A DNA stretch of 64,000 bases from Rhodobacter sp. (GCA_020637595.1 JACKKE010000004.1:1-64000), one strand, 5' to 3'. Shown: positions 49,522-58,651, counted from the first letter of the stretch. The notes: a model not told the origin generated them from the sequence alone. Numbers and translations are program-made.

Positions 49522-50901
49522 TCAGCTGCAGACCTCGGTCAGCGCACCATCGATGGCGTCGGTGATCTGGTCGATCTGATCGGCCGTCACCACCAGCGCC
49601 GGGCTGAGGCACAGCGTGTTGTTCAGCCCGGGCAACGAGCGGTTGGTCATGCCGATCTGCACGCCGCGTTTCATCACCCCGCCGACCACAGCCGCGACGG
49701 TTTTTTCCTCCAGTGGCGCGCGCGTCGTGCGGTCCCGCACCAGTTCCGCGCCGCAGAACAGGCCGCGCCCGCGCACATCCCCGATCACCGCGTGCTTTTC
49801 CATCAGCCCGTGCAGGTTGGCCATCAGCCGGTCGCCCATCGCCAGAGTGTTGGCCAACAGCCCCTCATCCTCGATGATCCGCATGTTCTCGATCGCCGCC
49901 GCCGGACCCGAGGTGCAGCCGCCAAAGGTCGAGATGTCGCGGAAATAGCCCAGCGGGTCCGAGGCGTCGTCCTTGAACATGTCGAACACCGCTTCGGTCG
50001 TCACCGTGCAGGAAATCGCCGCATAGCCCGAGGCCACGCCCTTGGCCATCGTCACGATGTCGGGCTGGATCCCGTAGTTCTGATAGCCGAACCACACGCC
50101 GGTCCGGCCGACCCCGCACACCACCTCGTCGATGATCAGCAGCACGCCGTATTTCTTGCAGATCTCCTGCACGCGCGGCCAATAGCCCTCAGGTGGCGTG
50201 ATCACGCCACCGCCCGCCGTCACCGGCTCCAGGATGATCGCACCGACGGTATCGGCGCCCTCGCGCAGGATCACCTCTTCGATGGCATTCGCCGCGCGCA
50301 GGCCGTAATCCGCCACATCGCCCCACTGGCTGCGGTATTCCAGGCAATGCGGCACCGGCACGAACCCGTCGGGGAACGGGCCATACATCGCGCGGCGCTC
50401 TTCCTGCCCGCCCGAGGCAAGGCAGGCGATGGTGGTGCCGTGGTAATCCCGCTCACGATAGAGGATCTTCCACTTCCGGCCGCCATGCTGGCGATGCGCA
50501 ATCTGGCGCACCATCTTGTAGGCCTTCTCGTTCGCCTCGGAGCCCGAATTGGAATAATAGACCCGGCTCATCCCCGGCATCTTCTCGATCAGCTTCCTGG
50601 CAAAGATCGCCCCCGGCACCGACCCGGCCGCACCCGCGAAATAGTTCATCTTCACCAGCTGCTCGCGCACCGCATCGGCGATGCTCTCGCGGCCATACCC
50701 CACGTTCACCGTCCAGACCCCGCCCGACACCGCGTCCAGCGTTTCGCGGCCCGTGGCATCCCAGACCCGCAACCCCTTGCCCTCGACGATCACCCGCGGG
50801 TCCACCGACTCAAAGGCCTTGTGCTGGGTCAGATGATGCCAGACATGCGCCCGGTCGGCTTCGACCACTGCACTCATGTCGTTAAAGGTCGCGCTTTCCA
50901 T
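49522..50901 (-). CDS. tpa: Taurine:pyruvate aminotransferase
   Basis: A 459-residue class III PLP enzyme transferring the amino group of taurine to pyruvate, giving sulfoacetaldehyde and alanine (EC 2.6.1.77). Close to characterised Tpa: D-M-S-A-V-V-E-A-D-R-A-H-V-W-H-H-L near the start, N-V-G-Y-G-R-E-S-I-A, Y-Y-S-N-S-G-S-E-A-N-E, R-D-Y-H-G-T-T, and PLP Lys287 in V-T-M-A-K-G-V-A-S-G-Y. M-E-S-A-T at 50901 has GGAG upstream; M-S-A-V-V at 50877 is the alternative. Divergent from tauR with paired TauR-type boxes between. Confidence 0.95.
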   Translation of the reverse strand: MESATFNDMSAVVEADRAHVWHHLTQHKAFESVDPRVIVEGKGLRVWDATGRETLDAVSGGVWTVNVGYGRESIADAVREQLVKMNYFAGAAGSVPGAIFARKLIEKMPGMSRVYYSNSGSEANEKAYKMVRQIAHRQHGGRKWKILYRERDYHGTTIACLASGGQEERRAMYGPFPDGFVPVPHCLEYRSQWGDVADYGLRAANAIEEVILREGADTVGAIILEPVTAGGGVITPPEGYWPRVQEICKKYGVLLIIDEVVCGVGRTGVWFGYQNYGIQPDIVTMAKGVASGYAAISCTVTTEAVFDMFKDDASDPLGYFRDISTFGGCTSGPAAAIENMRIIEDEGLLANTLAMGDRLMANLHGLMEKHAVIGDVRGRGLFCGAELVRDRTTRAPLEEKTVAAVVGGVMKRGVQIGMTNRSLPGLNNTLCLSPALVVTADQIDQITDAIDGALTEVCS

Positions 50902-50969
50902 GTCGAGACTCCGTGCTGGCTGGCATGTGCTGAGAACCCGACGACCTTGACGGTTCGCGCCGCCACACG

Positions 50970-51002
50970 ATAGGGCCAGATTGCTTCTATCCATAGCACC
51001 AG
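50970..51002 (-). promoter_or_regulatory. TauR-type direct repeats at the tpa promoter
   Basis: On the minus strand CTGGTGCTAT (51002-50993) and CTGGCCCTAT (50979-50970), 23 bases start to start. Order, spacing and sequence match the pair before xsc and, as I recall, the CTGGACYTAA repeats bound by R. capsulatus TauR. The second box runs into TATCGT, a possible -10. Confidence 0.75.
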
Positions 51003-51051
51003 AACTCGCTAGTCTGGCGAAAACCGCACAGGGGACGGCACAGGAGACGGC

Positions 51052-52545
51052 ATGGCGATTTCGGTGGAGTGCTTCCTCCTCGACCCGGCGCAGGACGGCA
51101 CCTTGCAGAGCCGGATCCGCCAGCTGGTGGCCGAGGGCATCCTGGCCGGTCGGCTGCGCCCCGGCGAACGCATGCCGTCAAGCCGCAAACTGGCCGAGCA
51201 CCTGGGCGTCAGCCGGATCACCGTGTCGCTGGCCTATGCCGAACTGGTGGCCGACGATTATCTGCGCGCCCGGGGGCGATCAGGCTATTTCGTGTCCCCC
51301 GACGCGCCGCAGCCGGTGAACCCGCCCGCCCAGACTGCGCCCGGCGTCGACGCCGTCGACTGGGCGCGGATGCTGGGCCATCGCCCCGCCAGCGGCACCC
51401 TGGCGCTGGGCAAGCCCCGCAACTGGCGCGATTTCCGTTATCCCTTCGTCTATGGCCAGGCCGACCCGACGCTGTTCGATCATGCAAACTGGCGCGGCTG
51501 CATGATCCAGGCGCTGGGACACAAGGATTTCGCCCGGATGACCGATGACCAGTTCGAGCATGACGACCCCGGGTTGCTGGAATACATCGCCCGCCACACC
51601 CTGCCCCGCCGCGGCATCCTCGCCCGCAGCGAAGAGATTCTGGTGACGCTGGGCGCCCAGAACGCGCTGTGGCTGGCGGCGCAGGTGCTGTTGAACCAGC
51701 GGCGCACGGCCGGCATCGAGGATCCCGGCTATCACGGGTTGCGCGATATCCTGGCGCAGACGCGCTGCCGGGTCGACCCGATCCCGATCGGCCCGCACGG
51801 GTTGGAGCCCGACAGCCTGCCCGAGGGGTTGGATGTGTTGTTCTGCACCCCGAGCCACCATTGCCCGACCGGCGCGACGATGCCGCTGGCCGCGCGCCAC
51901 GCGCTGCTCGAAACCGCCGCCGCGCAAAACACGCTGATCGTCGAGGATGACTATGAGTTCGAGATCAGCCCCGACCGCGCGCCCCTGCCGGCACTGAAAT
52001 CGCTGGACCGCGGGGGGCGGGTGATTCATGTCGGCAGCTTTTCCAAATCGCTGTTTCCGGGGCTCAGACTGGGGTTTCTGGTCGGCCCCGAACCCTTCAT
52101 CCGCGAGGCCCGCGCGCTCAGGGCGACGGTTCTGCGCCACCCGCCGGGCCTGTTGCAGCGCGCGGCCGCCCTGTTCCTGTCACTGGGCCATTACGACGCG
52201 ATGCTGCGCCGCCTGACCCGCGCCTTTGCCCAGCGCCGCGCGGTGATGCTGGAGGCCGTGCACGCCGAAGGGCTGGCCATCGCCGGCGCTGCCGAGGACG
52301 GCGGGTCCAGCCTGTGGATGCGCACGCCGCCCGGGGTCAGTGCCTCGGACCTGGCCGCCGCGCTGCGCGACTCGGGCGTTCTGATCGAACCGGGCACCCC
52401 GTTCTTTTCCGTTCCAAGCGCGGGCGACCGGTTCTTTCGGATCGCCTATTCGTCAATCACCGCGGACCGGATCCCCGAGGGCATCGCCCGCATCGCACGA
52501 CAGACACGCGCAATGGCGCTGGTCGCGGAAAGGCCGCCGTTCTGA
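51052..52545 (+). CDS. tauR: MocR/PdxR-type regulator TauR
   Basis: A 497-residue fusion of an N-terminal GntR winged helix (R-I-R-Q-L-V-A-E-G-I-L-A-G-R-L-R-P-G-E-R near 22-41, S-R-I-T-V-S-L-A-Y-A-E-L near 54-65) with a class I aminotransferase fold. The PLP lysine is Lys332 in G-S-F-S-K-S-L-F-P-G. In Rhodobacter TauR activates tpa and xsc when taurine is present, probably sensing a taurine-PLP adduct. Divergent from tpa; xsc follows 125 bases downstream. Confidence 0.92.
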   Translation: MAISVECFLLDPAQDGTLQSRIRQLVAEGILAGRLRPGERMPSSRKLAEHLGVSRITVSLAYAELVADDYLRARGRSGYFVSPDAPQPVNPPAQTAPGVDAVDWARMLGHRPASGTLALGKPRNWRDFRYPFVYGQADPTLFDHANWRGCMIQALGHKDFARMTDDQFEHDDPGLLEYIARHTLPRRGILARSEEILVTLGAQNALWLAAQVLLNQRRTAGIEDPGYHGLRDILAQTRCRVDPIPIGPHGLEPDSLPEGLDVLFCTPSHHCPTGATMPLAARHALLETAAAQNTLIVEDDYEFEISPDRAPLPALKSLDRGGRVIHVGSFSKSLFPGLRLGFLVGPEPFIREARALRATVLRHPPGLLQRAAALFLSLGHYDAMLRRLTRAFAQRRAVMLEAVHAEGLAIAGAAEDGGSSLWMRTPPGVSASDLAAALRDSGVLIEPGTPFFSVPSAGDRFFRIAYSSITADRIPEGIARIARQTRAMALVAERPPF

Positions 52546-52549
52546 CGTT

Positions 52550-52582
52550 CTGGCGCTAGTCATCGCCGGAAACTGGCCCTAA
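52550..52582 (+). promoter_or_regulatory. TauR-type direct repeats at the xsc promoter
   Basis: CTGGCGCTAG (52550-52559) and CTGGCCCTAA (52573-52582), start-to-start 23 bases, just after tauR and 88 bases before the xsc ATG. The second box is 9/10 identical to CTGGACYTAA and runs into TAACGT, a possible -10. Confidence 0.78.
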
Positions 52583-52670
52583 CGTTCCGCCCGACGATCC
52601 CACACTCTCGGCCGCGCAACCTCCGGGCCATGCCCGACCCGTCCACGTCCGACCCCAAGGAACACCCGCC

Positions 52671-54446
52671 ATGAAAATGACCACCGAGGAAGCCTTCGTC
52701 AAAGTGCTCCAGCGGCACGGGATCGAGCACGCCTTTGGCATCATCGGTTCGGCCTTCATGCCGATCTCGGATCTGTTCCCCAAGGCGGGCATCATGTTCT
52801 GGGACTGCGCGCACGAAGGATCCGGCGGGATGATGGCCGATGGCTACACCCGCGCAACCGGCAAGATGTCGATGATGATCGCCCAGAACGGGCCGGGCAT
52901 CACCAATTTCGTCACCGCCGTAAAGACCGCCTATTGGAACCACTCGCCGCTGCTGCTGGTGACGCCGCAGGCCGCGAACAAGACCATCGGTCAGGGCGGC
53001 TTTCAGGAAGTCGAGCAGATGGCGCTGTTCAAGGACATGGTGGCCTATCAGGAGGAAGTGCGCGACGCCTCGCGCATCGCCGAGGTGCTGAACCGGGTGA
53101 TCGTCAACGCGCACCGCCGTTCGGCCCCCGCGCAGATCAACGTGCCGCGTGACATCTGGACCCAGGTGATCGACATCGACCTGCCCGCCGTGGTGGAATT
53201 CGAGCGCCCCGGCGGCGGCACTGGCGCCATCGCCGAGGCCGCGAAACTGCTGACCGAGGCGAAATCGCCCGTCATCCTGAACGGCGCGGGTGTGGTGCTG
53301 GCGGGGGCGATCCCGGCCTCGATGGCGCTGGCGGAACGGCTGGATGCACCCGTCTGCGTGGGCTACCAGCACAACGATGCCTTCCCCGGCTCGCACCCGC
53401 TGTTCGCTGGCCCCCTGGGCTATAACGGGTCCAAGGCCGGGATGGAGCTGATCCAGAAAGCCGATGTGGTGCTGTGCCTGGGCACGCGGCTCAATCCGTT
53501 CTCGACCCTGCCGGGCTATGGCATCGACTACTGGCCCAAGGACGCCAAGATCATCCAGGTGGACATCAACCCCGACCGTATCGGCCTGACCAAGAAGGTC
53601 AGCGTGGGCATTGTCGGCGATGCGAAACAGGTGGCCGAGGGGATCCTGGCGCGCCTGGGCGAACACGCGGGCGACGCGGGCCGGGCCGCGCGCAAGGCCG
53701 AGATCGCGCAGAAGAAATCGGCCTGGGCGCAGCAACTGGCGTCGATGGACCACGAAGACGACGATCCCGGCACCACCTGGAACCAGCGCGCGCGCGATGC
53801 AAAGCCGGACTGGATGAGCCCCCGCATGGCCTGGCGCGCAATCCAGTCCGCGCTGCCGAAAGAGGCAATCATTTCCTCCGACATCGGCAACAACTGCGCC
53901 ATCGGCAACGCCTATCCCAGCTTCGAGGCGGGCCGCAAATACCTCGCGCCCGGCCTCTTCGGCCCCTGCGGCTATGGCCTGCCGTCGATCATCGGCGCCA
54001 AGATCGGCTGCCCCGATGTGCCGGTGGTGGGCTTTGCCGGTGACGGGGCCTTCGGCATTGCCGTCACCGAACTGACCGCCATCGGGCGCGAGGAATGGCC
54101 GGCGATCACGATGGTCGTGTTCCGCAACTATCAGTGGGGCGCGGAAAAGCGGAACTCGACGCTGTGGTATGACGACAATTTCGTCGGCACCGAACTGGAT
54201 ACCGGGGTGAGTTATGCGGGGATTGCGCGCGCTTGTGGGTTGCAAGGCGTCCAAGTCCAGACGATGAACGCGCTGACGAGCGCCTTGCACACCGCAATCG
54301 AGGACCAGATGAAACATCACAAGACCACGCTGATCGAGGCCCTGATCAATCAGGAGCTGGGCGAACCTTTCCGCCGCGACGCGATGAAGAAGCCGGTGGT
54401 CGTCGCCGGGATCGACGCCGCCGACATGCGGCCGCAATCGGCATGA
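52671..54446 (+). CDS. xsc: Sulfoacetaldehyde acetyltransferase
   Basis: A 591-residue thiamine-diphosphate enzyme converting sulfoacetaldehyde and phosphate to acetyl phosphate and sulfite (EC 2.3.3.15). Xsc-type features: M-K-M-T-T-E-E-A-F-V-K-V-L, G-I-I-G-S-A-F-M-P-I-S-D-L-F, E-G-S-G-G-M-M-A-D-G-Y (catalytic Glu region), and the ThDP/Mg motif G-D-G-A-F-G-I-A ... F-R-N-Y-Q-W-G-A-E-K near 457-490. Length is that of characterised Xsc. Its TGA overlaps the tauE start. Confidence 0.97.
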   Translation: MKMTTEEAFVKVLQRHGIEHAFGIIGSAFMPISDLFPKAGIMFWDCAHEGSGGMMADGYTRATGKMSMMIAQNGPGITNFVTAVKTAYWNHSPLLLVTPQAANKTIGQGGFQEVEQMALFKDMVAYQEEVRDASRIAEVLNRVIVNAHRRSAPAQINVPRDIWTQVIDIDLPAVVEFERPGGGTGAIAEAAKLLTEAKSPVILNGAGVVLAGAIPASMALAERLDAPVCVGYQHNDAFPGSHPLFAGPLGYNGSKAGMELIQKADVVLCLGTRLNPFSTLPGYGIDYWPKDAKIIQVDINPDRIGLTKKVSVGIVGDAKQVAEGILARLGEHAGDAGRAARKAEIAQKKSAWAQQLASMDHEDDDPGTTWNQRARDAKPDWMSPRMAWRAIQSALPKEAIISSDIGNNCAIGNAYPSFEAGRKYLAPGLFGPCGYGLPSIIGAKIGCPDVPVVGFAGDGAFGIAVTELTAIGREEWPAITMVVFRNYQWGAEKRNSTLWYDDNFVGTELDTGVSYAGIARACGLQGVQVQTMNALTSALHTAIEDQMKHHKTTLIEALINQELGEPFRRDAMKKPVVVAGIDAADMRPQSA

Positions 54447-55189
54447 CCCTTCCCTTTGCGTTGAGCCCCGAGGCCGCCGTCTTCATGGCCGTGGTCATCT
54501 TTGTCGCGGCCTTTCTGCGCGGCTATTCGGGTTTTGGGTATCCGGTTCTGGTGATCGCCGCCGGGGCGCTGGTGATGAACCCGCTCTATCTGGTACCAGC
54601 GGCGGTGATGGGCGACCTGGTGCTGGGCGCGCAGCACTGGCGCGCGTCGCGGGCGCATGTGGACTGGGCCACCGTGCGCCGGCTGGCCCTGGGGGCGTTG
54701 CTGGGGCTGATCCCCGGTCTGTGGATCCTGCTGCTGATCGACGAATCGACCGCGCGCATCATGGTCAGCGTGATGGTGCTGCTGGCCTGCGTGGTGATGC
54801 TGGGCGGCTGGACGGTGCCGGGCCATGCAGGACCGGCGGCGACACTGGGCATGGGCGTGGTCTCGGGCCTCTCGGCTGCGGCCGGGGTCGCCGGCCCGCC
54901 GGCGGTGATGCTGGTCGCCGCGCTGGGTCTTGCGCCGCTGGTGTTCCGGGCGACGCTGCTGGCCTATTTCATGTTGCTCGACACGATGGTGGTGATCCAG
55001 TTCACGCTTGCCGGCCGGGTCGATCATCAGGGCCTGACGCTGGCCGCCCTGTCGGTGCCACTGGTCATCCTGGGATCGTGGCTGGGGGCCCGGCGGGTCA
55101 TGCACACCGATCCCAAGCGATTCCGGCAGGTGACCATTGCAATGCTGGCGCTGATGGCGGTGATCGGGCTGATCAAGGTCTGGCTGTAA
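54443..55189 (+). CDS. tauE: TauE/SafE-family sulfite exporter
   Basis: A 248-residue inner-membrane protein with about seven to eight helices, family TauE/SafE (DUF81). Features: F-L-R-G-Y-S-G-F-G-Y-P-V-L in the first repeat and G-V-V-S-G-L-S-A-A-A-G-V-A-G-P-P in the second. ATG overlaps the xsc stop (ATGA), so it is translated with Xsc; exporting the sulfite Xsc produces is the natural role. Convergent with pta. Confidence 0.92.
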   Translation: MTLPFALSPEAAVFMAVVIFVAAFLRGYSGFGYPVLVIAAGALVMNPLYLVPAAVMGDLVLGAQHWRASRAHVDWATVRRLALGALLGLIPGLWILLLIDESTARIMVSVMVLLACVVMLGGWTVPGHAGPAATLGMGVVSGLSAAAGVAGPPAVMLVAALGLAPLVFRATLLAYFMLLDTMVVIQFTLAGRVDHQGLTLAALSVPLVILGSWLGARRVMHTDPKRFRQVTIAMLALMAVIGLIKVWL

Positions 55190-55250
55190 GCCGAAAGGGG
55201 TTTCGCCCTCGCCGACGCGGACCTTCGGCCCGCGGCGCTCGGGCGACCCG

Positions 55251-55272
55251 GCGCCGCGCTCACGCGCGGCGC
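55251..55272. terminator. GC hairpin between convergent tauE and pta
   Basis: Stem GCGCCGCG/CGCGGCGC (55251-55258 with 55265-55272), 6-base loop. A small CGAAA-GGGG-TTTCG hairpin (55192-55205) lies just after tauE. No T-tract on either strand. Confidence 0.3.
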
Positions 55273-55283
55273 GGGCGCTCTGC

Positions 55284-56147
55284 TCACACCGCCAGCGCGA
55301 GGGTGATCGCCGTCGCCTTGACGATATCGTCAACCGACGCCCCCCGGCTGAGATCGCAGACCGGCCGGGCGAACCCCTGCAGGAACGGGCCCAGCGCCTG
55401 CGCCCCGGCGAGTTCCTGCAGCAATTTATAGGCAATGTTGCCGGCGTTGAGATCGGGGAAGATCAGCGTGTTCGCCGGCGGTGCGCGGTATCCCTTCCTG
55501 GCGGCGATGGCCGCATTGAGCGCGGCGTCGGCCTGGACCGGTCCGGGAAAGCCGCCTGCCTCGGCGGCGGCGCGGACCCGGTCGACGGACGGCCCGCTGC
55601 CGGATGCCCCCGTGGCATAGCTGAGAAGCGCAAGCCGGGATTCGCCAAGCAAGGCCGCCGCCGAGACGGCCGAGGCGCGGGCGATATCGGCGAGTGTCGC
55701 AGCGTCGGGGTCGGTGTTGACCGCGCAATCGGCAAGGACGAGGGCATTGCCCCCGGGCATCACCATCAGGAAGAAGCTGGACGGCGTGCGCACCCCCTCG
55801 GCCATGCCGATGGCCAGCTGCGCGGCCTCGATCACCCGCCGTGTGGCATGGACCACCCCGGCGACCATCGCCTCGGCCTCGCCCGCGGCAACCATCGCCG
55901 CGGCGCGGATCAGGGGCTTTTCGAGCAGCCGCAGCGCCAGCGCAGGCTTCAACCCCGGGCGGTTGCGCAGAAGGAGGTCGACATAGGCCGCAGCCGGACG
56001 CGCCTCGGACAGCGGCACCGGCCGCGCCAGCCCCTCGGCCACCAGCCGCGCCGAGGCCTCGACAATCCGGGGATCGTCGGTTTCGGGCAGAACGACCCGG
56101 GCGTTGCGCGCTCGGGCTGCATCGAGCGACTGCTGCACGACGTCCAT
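55284..56147 (-). CDS. pta: Phosphate acetyltransferase (short form)
   Basis: A 287-residue PTA_PTB-family enzyme turning acetyl phosphate (the Xsc product) into acetyl-CoA. Family motifs: V-V-L-P-E-T-D-D-P-R-I, L-A-D-C-A-V-N, L-S-Y-A-T-G-A-S-G-S-G, F-P-D-L-N-A-G-N-I-A-Y-K and D-L-S-R-G-A-S-V-D-D-I. It is about 35-40 residues shorter than single-domain Pta enzymes such as that of B. subtilis (323), mostly missing between residues 40 and 60. The start has AGGGGG. Transcribed toward tauE. Confidence 0.92.
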   Translation of the reverse strand: MDVVQQSLDAARARNARVVLPETDDPRIVEASARLVAEGLARPVPLSEARPAAAYVDLLLRNRPGLKPALALRLLEKPLIRAAAMVAAGEAEAMVAGVVHATRRVIEAAQLAIGMAEGVRTPSSFFLMVMPGGNALVLADCAVNTDPDAATLADIARASAVSAAALLGESRLALLSYATGASGSGPSVDRVRAAAEAGGFPGPVQADAALNAAIAARKGYRAPPANTLIFPDLNAGNIAYKLLQELAGAQALGPFLQGFARPVCDLSRGASVDDIVKATAITLALAV

Positions 56148-56257
56148 GTCATCCCCCCCTCGCCGGACAGCAAGGAGACTGCCGACAGGACGCAAGGCGC
56201 GTCAAGATCGGCCGGATCCGCGCAGCTCGGTTCGCCCGCCCGCGGATGCTGAGGTCT

Positions 56258-56286
56258 TGCACATGTGCAGTGCAGAGGCCTAGGAA
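56258..56286 (+). promoter_or_regulatory. Palindrome and promoter in the pta/eamA divergent region
   Basis: Perfect 12-bp palindrome TGCACATGTGCA (56258-56269), overlapping a plus-strand -35-like TTGCAC (56257-56262) that is 18 bases from TAGGAA (56281-56286). The only notable element in the 223-base gap. Confidence 0.35.
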
Positions 56287-56370
56287 AGGGCGCGGCCCCC
56301 GTCGCACCACACCCACACCCTGGCGTGCCCCGGGGCCGGAAGAGGGGCAACGCGCGACAGGGAGAGGACG

Positions 56371-57255
56371 ATGACAACCGCACAACCTCAACCGCTGAAG
56401 GCGGCGCTGTGGATGCTGGGGGCGATTGCGTCCTTCCTGTTGATGGCCGTCGCCGGGCGCGCGGTGCAGGCCGAGTTGAACAGCTTCGAGCTGATGTTCT
56501 GGCGCTCGCTGTTCGGCTTTCTGATCATCGCCACGATCATCCGCCTGCGCAAAGGCGATTTTGCGGTGATCCGCACCCGGCACTGGGGCCTGCACCTGAC
56601 GCGCAACCTGTTCCATTTCTTCGGCCAGAACATGTGGTTCGCAGGGCTGATGATGATCCCGCTGTCGCAGCTGGTGGCGCTGGAGTTCACCATGCCGATC
56701 TGGGTGGTGGTGATGGCACCGCTTTTTCTGGGCGAATCACTGACCCCGCGCAAGCTGCTGATCACGCTGATCGGGTTCATCGGCGTTCTGGTGGTGGCGC
56801 AGCCCGGGGTGCAACCGGTCAACTGGGGGCACGCGGCCGGTGTCGCGGCGGCGGTCGGCTTTGCCGTCAACCTGATCTTTACCCGCAAGATCATGCTGCA
56901 CGATCAGGTGCTCTGCGTGCTGTTCTGGATGACGTTGAGCCAGGGAGCGATGGGGCTGGGCCTGTCGCTGATCGGCGGCTTTACATGGCCCTCGCTGGGG
57001 CTCTCGCCGTGGCTGGCGGCGGTGGCGATCGCCGGGCTGACCGCCCATTACAGCCTGACCACCGCGCTGGGCCTCGCTCCGGCGACGATGGTCGCGCCGA
57101 TGGAGTTCGCCCGCCTGCCGATCATCGCCCTGGTCGGTGTCTGGCTCTATGCCGAGCCGCTGGACCCCTGGGTCTTTGTCGGCGCGGGGATCATCTTTGC
57201 CGCGAACTTCCTGAACTTGCGGAACTCCACGGCCCGGCAGCAGCCAGCCGCATGA
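56371..57255 (+). CDS. EamA/DMT-family transporter
   Basis: A 294-residue membrane protein with ten helices and two EamA repeats, for example F-E-L-M-F-W-R-S-L-F-G-F and A-L-E-F-T-M-P-I-W-V-V-V-M-A-P-L-F-L-G-E in the first, A-P-M-E-F-A-R-L-P-I in the second. GGAGAGG ribosome site. Substrate unknown; position between pta and a TRAP operon makes it a candidate for sulfonate or sulfoacetate traffic, but no motif shows this. Confidence 0.9.
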   Translation: MTTAQPQPLKAALWMLGAIASFLLMAVAGRAVQAELNSFELMFWRSLFGFLIIATIIRLRKGDFAVIRTRHWGLHLTRNLFHFFGQNMWFAGLMMIPLSQLVALEFTMPIWVVVMAPLFLGESLTPRKLLITLIGFIGVLVVAQPGVQPVNWGHAAGVAAAVGFAVNLIFTRKIMLHDQVLCVLFWMTLSQGAMGLGLSLIGGFTWPSLGLSPWLAAVAIAGLTAHYSLTTALGLAPATMVAPMEFARLPIIALVGVWLYAEPLDPWVFVGAGIIFAANFLNLRNSTARQQPAA

Positions 57256-57345
57256 GGGGACTTGCCCGGAATACTGGATAGGTTATTTTACCAATTCTGG
57301 GCAAAGTGACCCTGCGACCAGTTGCGCCGACGTGCTGAATCGGGT

Positions 57346-57374
57346 TTGCAGGGGCAATTTTCCTGTGCTTAAAC
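57346..57374 (+). promoter_or_regulatory. Candidate promoter of the TRAP operon
   Basis: TTGCAG (57346-57351), 17-base spacer, TTAAAC (57369-57374), in the AT-rich 174-base gap before the TRAP binding protein. CTGG boxes spaced 23 bases apart (57274 and 57297) lie upstream. Confidence 0.4.
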
Positions 57375-57429
57375 AAAACATCGGCCCTGCTTGCGGGCCG
57401 AAACAAACTGAATCCTTGGGAGGATCTAC

Positions 57430-58536
57430 ATGGATCGTCGTTCATTCCTGCGCGCCTCGACGGTAGGCGGCGCGGCCGCTGCTGCGTCGTCGCTGGCGGC
57501 CCCGGCCATCGCTCAGGGCCGTATCACCTGGCGCATGGTTACCACCTGGCCGCGCAACTTCCCCGGTCTGGGCGTCGGCGCCCAGCGCCTGGCCGACCGC
57601 ATCACCGCGGCCTCGGACGGCGCGCTGACCGTCGAGGTCTATTCGGCCGGTGAACTGGTTCCGCCGCTGCAGTCGCTGGATGCCGTGATCGACGGCACCG
57701 CCGAGATGAGCCACGGCGCCGCCTATTACTGGCAGAACAAGTCGGTCGCGCTGTCGTTCTTCACCGGCGTGCCCTTCGGCATGACCTCGCGCGAACTCGC
57801 CGCCTGGGTCCGCTATCTGGGCGGCCAGGAACTGTGGGACGAGGTCTATGACCAGTTCGGCGTGCAGGGCTTCCTGTCGGGCGACACCGGCACCCAGGCC
57901 GGCGGCTGGTTCCGTAACGAGCTGACCTCGCTCGCCGACATCCAGGGCCTGCGTTTCCGCACCCCGGGTCTGGGCGGCCGCGTGTGGCAGCTGATGGGCG
58001 CTTCGGTCACCAACATGGCCGGCGGCGAGATCTTCCAGGCGCTGCAGTCGGGCGCGCTGGATGCGGCCGAATTCGTCGGCCCCTACAACGACCTCGCGCT
58101 GGGCTTCTACCAGGTCTGCCAGCACTACTACACCTCGTCGTTCAACGAGCCGGGCCTGGCCACGGAAATCGTCGTCGACAAGGCCAAGTTCCAGGCGCTG
58201 CCGTCGAACCTGCAGGCGATCGTCCGCGATTGCGCCCAGGCCGAATACGACCAGGTGCCGTCGGACTTCTACGCCAACGACCCGCGCGCCCTGGCGACGC
58301 TGGTCAACGACCACGGCGTGATCGTGCACAAGTCGTTCCCCGACGACATCCTGCAGGCCGCCGCCGGCGCAGCCAAGGAAGTGCTGGGCGGCATCGTCAA
58401 CTCGGATGACGAGCTGACCCGCCGCGTGGCCCGCAGCTTCATCGACTCGGTCAAGCTGCTGCGCACCCGCACCGAGAACACCGACCAGACTTATGCCGCC
58501 GCCCGCGAGCGGTTCATGGACTATTCGGACCTGTGA
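57430..58536 (+). CDS. TRAP transporter substrate-binding protein (TakP-like DctP)
   Basis: A 368-residue periplasmic binding protein with a twin-arginine signal (D-R-R-S-F-L-R-A-S then Ala-rich run to A-I-A-Q). It resembles R. sphaeroides TakP: T-W-R-M-V-T-T-W-P, S-A-G-E-L-V-P-P-L-Q, G-D-T-G-T-Q-A-G-G-W-F-R, L-R-F-R-T-P-G-L-G-G and E-F-V-G-P-Y-N-D (the family's ligand-side region). TakP binds 2-oxo acids; this ligand is unknown. GGGAGG ribosome site. First gene of a dctP-dctQ-dctM operon. Confidence 0.9.
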   Translation: MDRRSFLRASTVGGAAAAASSLAAPAIAQGRITWRMVTTWPRNFPGLGVGAQRLADRITAASDGALTVEVYSAGELVPPLQSLDAVIDGTAEMSHGAAYYWQNKSVALSFFTGVPFGMTSRELAAWVRYLGGQELWDEVYDQFGVQGFLSGDTGTQAGGWFRNELTSLADIQGLRFRTPGLGGRVWQLMGASVTNMAGGEIFQALQSGALDAAEFVGPYNDLALGFYQVCQHYYTSSFNEPGLATEIVVDKAKFQALPSNLQAIVRDCAQAEYDQVPSDFYANDPRALATLVNDHGVIVHKSFPDDILQAAAGAAKEVLGGIVNSDDELTRRVARSFIDSVKLLRTRTENTDQTYAAARERFMDYSDL

Positions 58537-58544
58537 TCCGATGC

Positions 58545-58571
58545 CGCGCGCCGGCTTTCCGCCGGCGCGCG
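58545..58571 (+). terminator. Intercistronic hairpin after the TRAP binding protein
   Basis: Perfect 11-bp stem CGCGCGCCGGC/GCCGGCGCGCG around TTTCC, 8 bases after the stop. It probably protects or partly terminates the binding-protein mRNA relative to the membrane genes. Confidence 0.55.
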
Positions 58572-58651
58572 ACCCCGTTTCAAACGAGGGCTCCGGGCCG
58601 CGACATCGCGCCGGGGCCCTCGCCCATACCGGACGAACCCCGGGAGGCCCC

